Positions 7,323 to 9,903 of a stretch of 9,903 nt of DNA are shown in pieces. Each line of letters begins with the position of its first letter. The stretch's first letter is position 1. Made by a program: the position numbers and the translations under genes. The stretch comes from Deltaproteobacteria bacterium (GTDB lineage: Bacteria; Desulfobacterota; DSM-4660; Desulfatiglandales; Desulfatiglandaceae): assembly GCA_019313765.1 (NCBI GenBank), contig JAFDAP010000037.1, forward strand, positions 1 through 9,903, in the 5' to 3' direction. The notes beneath the pieces are model-generated. The model searched no databases and was not told the DNA's origin. It saw nothing but the letters and a program-made list of their open reading frames with translations.

Positions 7323-7363
7323 GCTGATAAATCAAACGCTTAGACAGTTAGGAGACAGACGTT

Positions 7364-9903
7364 ATGGGTCAAGACAAACCTAAGGGCTTTGTAATGGTCA
7401 TGGGCGGTGGAATTGCCGGAATTCAAGCTGCTCTTTCCCTTTCTGATGCAGGCTACGGCGTCCATCTGGTAGAACATACGGATACATTGGGCGGTATGAT
7501 ACCAGGCCTTCACCGCATTTACCCGCTTTGCGCCTGTTGCAAGCTGGATCCAAAGATTGCGGCCTGCGAACAGGATCCGAATATCAATGTGATGCTTAAT
7601 ACCACTGTGGAAAATATCTCCGGTGATTTGGGAAATTTCACGGTCGCTGTAAAAACAGGGAGCAATAATGATGATATAAAGGCAGGGGCAATTATCCTTG
7701 CAGCCGGGATTGAGACCTTTGACCCCACGGTATTTGACACCTATGCATACGGCCGCCTCCCCAATGTCATTACCAGCGTCGAGTATGAGCAGCGCCAGAA
7801 GCCCCTTGGGCCTGACCAGGGGATTATCAAAAGGCCCTCTGACGGCAAGACCGCCGAAAAAATCGCATGGCTTCAATGTGTGGGTTCCAGGGACATCAAT
7901 CTGTGTGATGCACCCTACTGCTCATCTGTCTGCTGCATGTATGCACTTAAAGAAGCCGTAAATACAAAAGAATTGAATGATGATATTGAGGCGACCATTT
8001 TTTATATGGACATGAGAACCCATGGAAAGGGTTTCGAGGATTACCTGAACGTGGCCATCGAAAAGGACGTCAACCTTATTCGCAGCCGGGTTCACACGGT
8101 TGACTCGGTTCCGGGAAGCGATGATCTTGCAATCTCGTATGCAGATGAGAAGGGAGAGCTCAAGCTTGAGATCTTTGATATGGTCGTCCTGTCCGTGGGC
8201 CTCAAACCATCCGGCAAGGCTATTGAATTGGCCAGAAAAACAGGCATAGATTTGAGCGAAGATCAGTTTATCAGGACCGGGCAATTCAGGCCTGTTTCTA
8301 CCAACAAACCCGGTATCTTTGTCTGCGGAGGCCTTAGCGGCCCTTTTGATATCGGCCAATCCATTACCCAGGCGACCGCGTCTGTATCGGAAATAGCATC
8401 CTGCCTGGAACCCGAGACCTTTTCGCCGCCCATGGAATATTCGAAGCCTTCAAAAACAGCAGGCAAAAAACCAAAGGTGTTCTTAGCCTATAACCTCTGT
8501 TCCGGTATGTCATTCGACCTTGGAACGGAAATAGAAAAATATGCTGAAACACTTCCGGGGATCGTCTCGGTCTCAAAAGCAGAAGGCGACATCCTAGGTG
8601 CCCTTGTCAATGGACTAAAGGAAAGCGGCGCAAACAGGCTGGTCTTTGCCAGTTGCACTCCTGTGATACACAAGGCTCTCCTTGAGGAAGCCCTTAAACT
8701 TGCAGGACTGAACCCGTACCTTTACGAAACCGTGGACCTGCGGGTCTTCAATCCGCAATCGGCCCATTTACAGCTACGGGACAGGCTCCGTATGGGGGTT
8801 GCCCGCGCGACTCTTATTTCCCCGCCATCCATAAAACAGATTCCGGTCGTCAAGAGCGCCTTGATTGTAGGCGGCGGCGTTTCCGGGCTTGAGAGTGCCT
8901 TAGCCATTGCCGCGGAAGGCTATAAGGTCACCCTTGTGGAGAAGGACAAAAAGCTCGGGGGACACGGCCGTCATGTGAGGACAACATGGCAGGGATATGA
9001 TGTTCAGGCATACTTGAAAGGGCTTATCTCATCGGTCAGACAGGGCAAAAACATCACGGTACTGACCCAGACTACGGTCAAGGAGAATAAAGGATTCGCA
9101 GGCAAGTTTGTGACAACCCTGAATAAGAAGGGAAAGGACAAGAACATATCCCACGGCGTGGCCCTTTTGGCGCCGGGCGGGGACTCAATCAGGCCGGTAG
9201 AATACCTTTACGGGCAGAACAAGAACGTTTATCTCTGGTCCGAACTGAGCGCTAAGATGATTGACAACCCTTCATCTGTTGAAAAGGCCGACACCGCAGT
9301 TTTCATCCAATGCGTTGGATCCAGGGAGCCCGACCGTACCCATTGCAGCAATTTCTGTTGCTCCTTTGCCGTTCGGACCGCAGTTGATCTGAAAACCAAA
9401 AACCCGGACATGAATATCTATATCCTCTATAGAGAAATGCGCACATTTGGTGAAAAGGAGAGACTTTACCGGGAAGCGCGTGACAAGGGCGTTATTTTTG
9501 TTCGTTACGACCTGGATAATAAGCCGGTCGTTGAATCATCAGACGGCAATGTCAAACTCAAGGTGACGGTTTTCGATCCAATACTGGAAAGGTCCCTGAG
9601 TGTTGATGCCGATTTTGTCTCACTTCAAACGGCAATTGTGGGGACTAACAACCAGGAATTGGCCGGAATATTCAGAGTAAATCTCGACCACGACGGATTT
9701 TTTTCCGAGTCCCCGGAAAAGCTCAAACCCGTTGATACCAGTATCAAGGGAATCTATATGGCCGGGCTTGCGGTGTATCCCAAGGATACGGCCGAGAGTA
9801 TCACCCAGGCCAAGGCCGCTTGTGCACGGGCACTTGAGATCCTCTCTCAGGACACTGTCCAGGTGGGAGGACTGGTGGCCGAGGTCATGCCTGAGAAATG
9901 CGC
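7364..9903 (+). CDS. hdrA: HdrA-like FAD/iron-sulfur protein with two tandem flavin modules (3' end outside the window)
   Basis: HdrA proteins are cytosolic flavin/iron-sulfur electron-transfer subunits that work with HdrBC, MvhD or related partners, sometimes in flavin-based electron bifurcation. The frame is open for 846 residues to the window edge. Module 1 (about 8-355) has the FAD motif GGGIAGIQAALSLSDAGY (14-31), a cysteine group at 56, 58, 59 and 68, and the HdrA cluster motif QCVGSRD...C-x3-CC (C172, C186, C190, C191). Residues 369-485 resemble the HdrA N-terminal domain (ASCTPV, LAGLNPYLYE). Module 2 (about 497-830) has GGGVSGLESALAIAAEGY (503-520) and a second cluster motif (C650, C661, C665, C666). 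The last residues, AEVMPEKC, look like the entry to a ferredoxin domain. The ATG has AGGAG at 7350-7354, 9 bases upstream. The first module is also QmoA-like. Family is certain; the partner complex is unknown. Confidence 0.92.
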   Translation, partial: MGQDKPKGFVMVMGGGIAGIQAALSLSDAGYGVHLVEHTDTLGGMIPGLHRIYPLCACCKLDPKIAACEQDPNINVMLNTTVENISGDLGNFTVAVKTGSNNDDIKAGAIILAAGIETFDPTVFDTYAYGRLPNVITSVEYEQRQKPLGPDQGIIKRPSDGKTAEKIAWLQCVGSRDINLCDAPYCSSVCCMYALKEAVNTKELNDDIEATIFYMDMRTHGKGFEDYLNVAIEKDVNLIRSRVHTVDSVPGSDDLAISYADEKGELKLEIFDMVVLSVGLKPSGKAIELARKTGIDLSEDQFIRTGQFRPVSTNKPGIFVCGGLSGPFDIGQSITQATASVSEIASCLEPETFSPPMEYSKPSKTAGKKPKVFLAYNLCSGMSFDLGTEIEKYAETLPGIVSVSKAEGDILGALVNGLKESGANRLVFASCTPVIHKALLEEALKLAGLNPYLYETVDLRVFNPQSAHLQLRDRLRMGVARATLISPPSIKQIPVVKSALIVGGGVSGLESALAIAAEGYKVTLVEKDKKLGGHGRHVRTTWQGYDVQAYLKGLISSVRQGKNITVLTQTTVKENKGFAGKFVTTLNKKGKDKNISHGVALLAPGGDSIRPVEYLYGQNKNVYLWSELSAKMIDNPSSVEKADTAVFIQCVGSREPDRTHCSNFCCSFAVRTAVDLKTKNPDMNIYILYREMRTFGEKERLYREARDKGVIFVRYDLDNKPVVESSDGNVKLKVTVFDPILERSLSVDADFVSLQTAIVGTNNQELAGIFRVNLDHDGFFSESPEKLKPVDTSIKGIYMAGLAVYPKDTAESITQAKAACARALEILSQDTVQVGGLVAEVMPEKC

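Larger units (their letters stand above)
7054..7363. other. Divergent intergenic region, promoter-bearing by position
   Basis: These 310 bases separate the minus-strand cysteine-rich/FmdB unit from the plus-strand hdrA-like gene, so promoters for both should lie here. Toward hdrA there is an exact TTGACA at 7179-7184, but the bases 16-19 further on do not form a -10 box; the nearest good match (CATAAT, 7210-7215) is 25 bases away. Toward the minus-strand genes a TTGATA is followed after 15 bases by GATAAT (complement of about 7082-7108), which is slightly short spacing. Neither is strong enough to call as a promoter. A direct repeat and a palindrome within the region are listed separately. 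No ORF or RNA gene is evident. Confidence 0.55.

Noticed and set aside
7340..7876. 178-codon open frame on the minus strand
   Set aside because: It lies antisense to the start of the hdrA-like gene, whose motifs are unmistakable; the antisense translation shows no family.

Overview
The window looks like a piece of chromosome from an anaerobic Desulfobacterota-type bacterium (sulfate reducer or syntroph). This is inferred from gene content, not from a marker gene: a full-length PlsB acyltransferase, a pyruvate phosphate dikinase, an FmdB zinc-ribbon protein and a very large HdrA-like flavin/iron-sulfur protein occur together. AT-rich intergenic repeats of the 'AAATCCCAAATAACAAA' kind separate the genes. 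No rRNA, tRNA, CRISPR array, transposase or phage gene was seen.

Layout. (1) 1-2357, plus strand: 3' part of plsB, which begins upstream of the window. (2) 2358-2797: a 440-base gap holding an AT-rich imperfect inverted repeat (copy 1) with a GC-rich hairpin pair nested inside it. (3) 2798-6103, minus strand: a compact three-gene operon, read in the order 104-aa unknown protein, 62-aa two-helix membrane protein, ppdK. The membrane-protein gene overlaps the ppdK start by 11 bases. (4) 6104-6491: a second copy of the AT-rich repeat, so the ppdK operon has a related repeat on each side. (5) 6492-7053, minus strand: a two-gene unit, a 64-aa cysteine-rich protein followed by an FmdB-family zinc ribbon. 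(6) 7054-7363: divergent promoter region with a short direct repeat and a palindrome. (7) 7364-9903, plus strand: the first 846 codons of an HdrA-like protein that runs off the right edge.

Functionally these are mostly separate units. PlsB starts phospholipid synthesis. PpdK interconverts pyruvate and PEP and would serve anaerobic gluconeogenesis or pyrophosphate-linked metabolism. The HdrA-like protein belongs to the electron-transfer (possibly electron-bifurcating) flavoproteins and is the most notable gene: it has two tandem flavin modules joined by an HdrA N-terminal-type domain that has lost some of its usual cysteines. It seems about to enter a ferredoxin domain at the window edge. Its partner subunits would lie to the right and cannot be seen.
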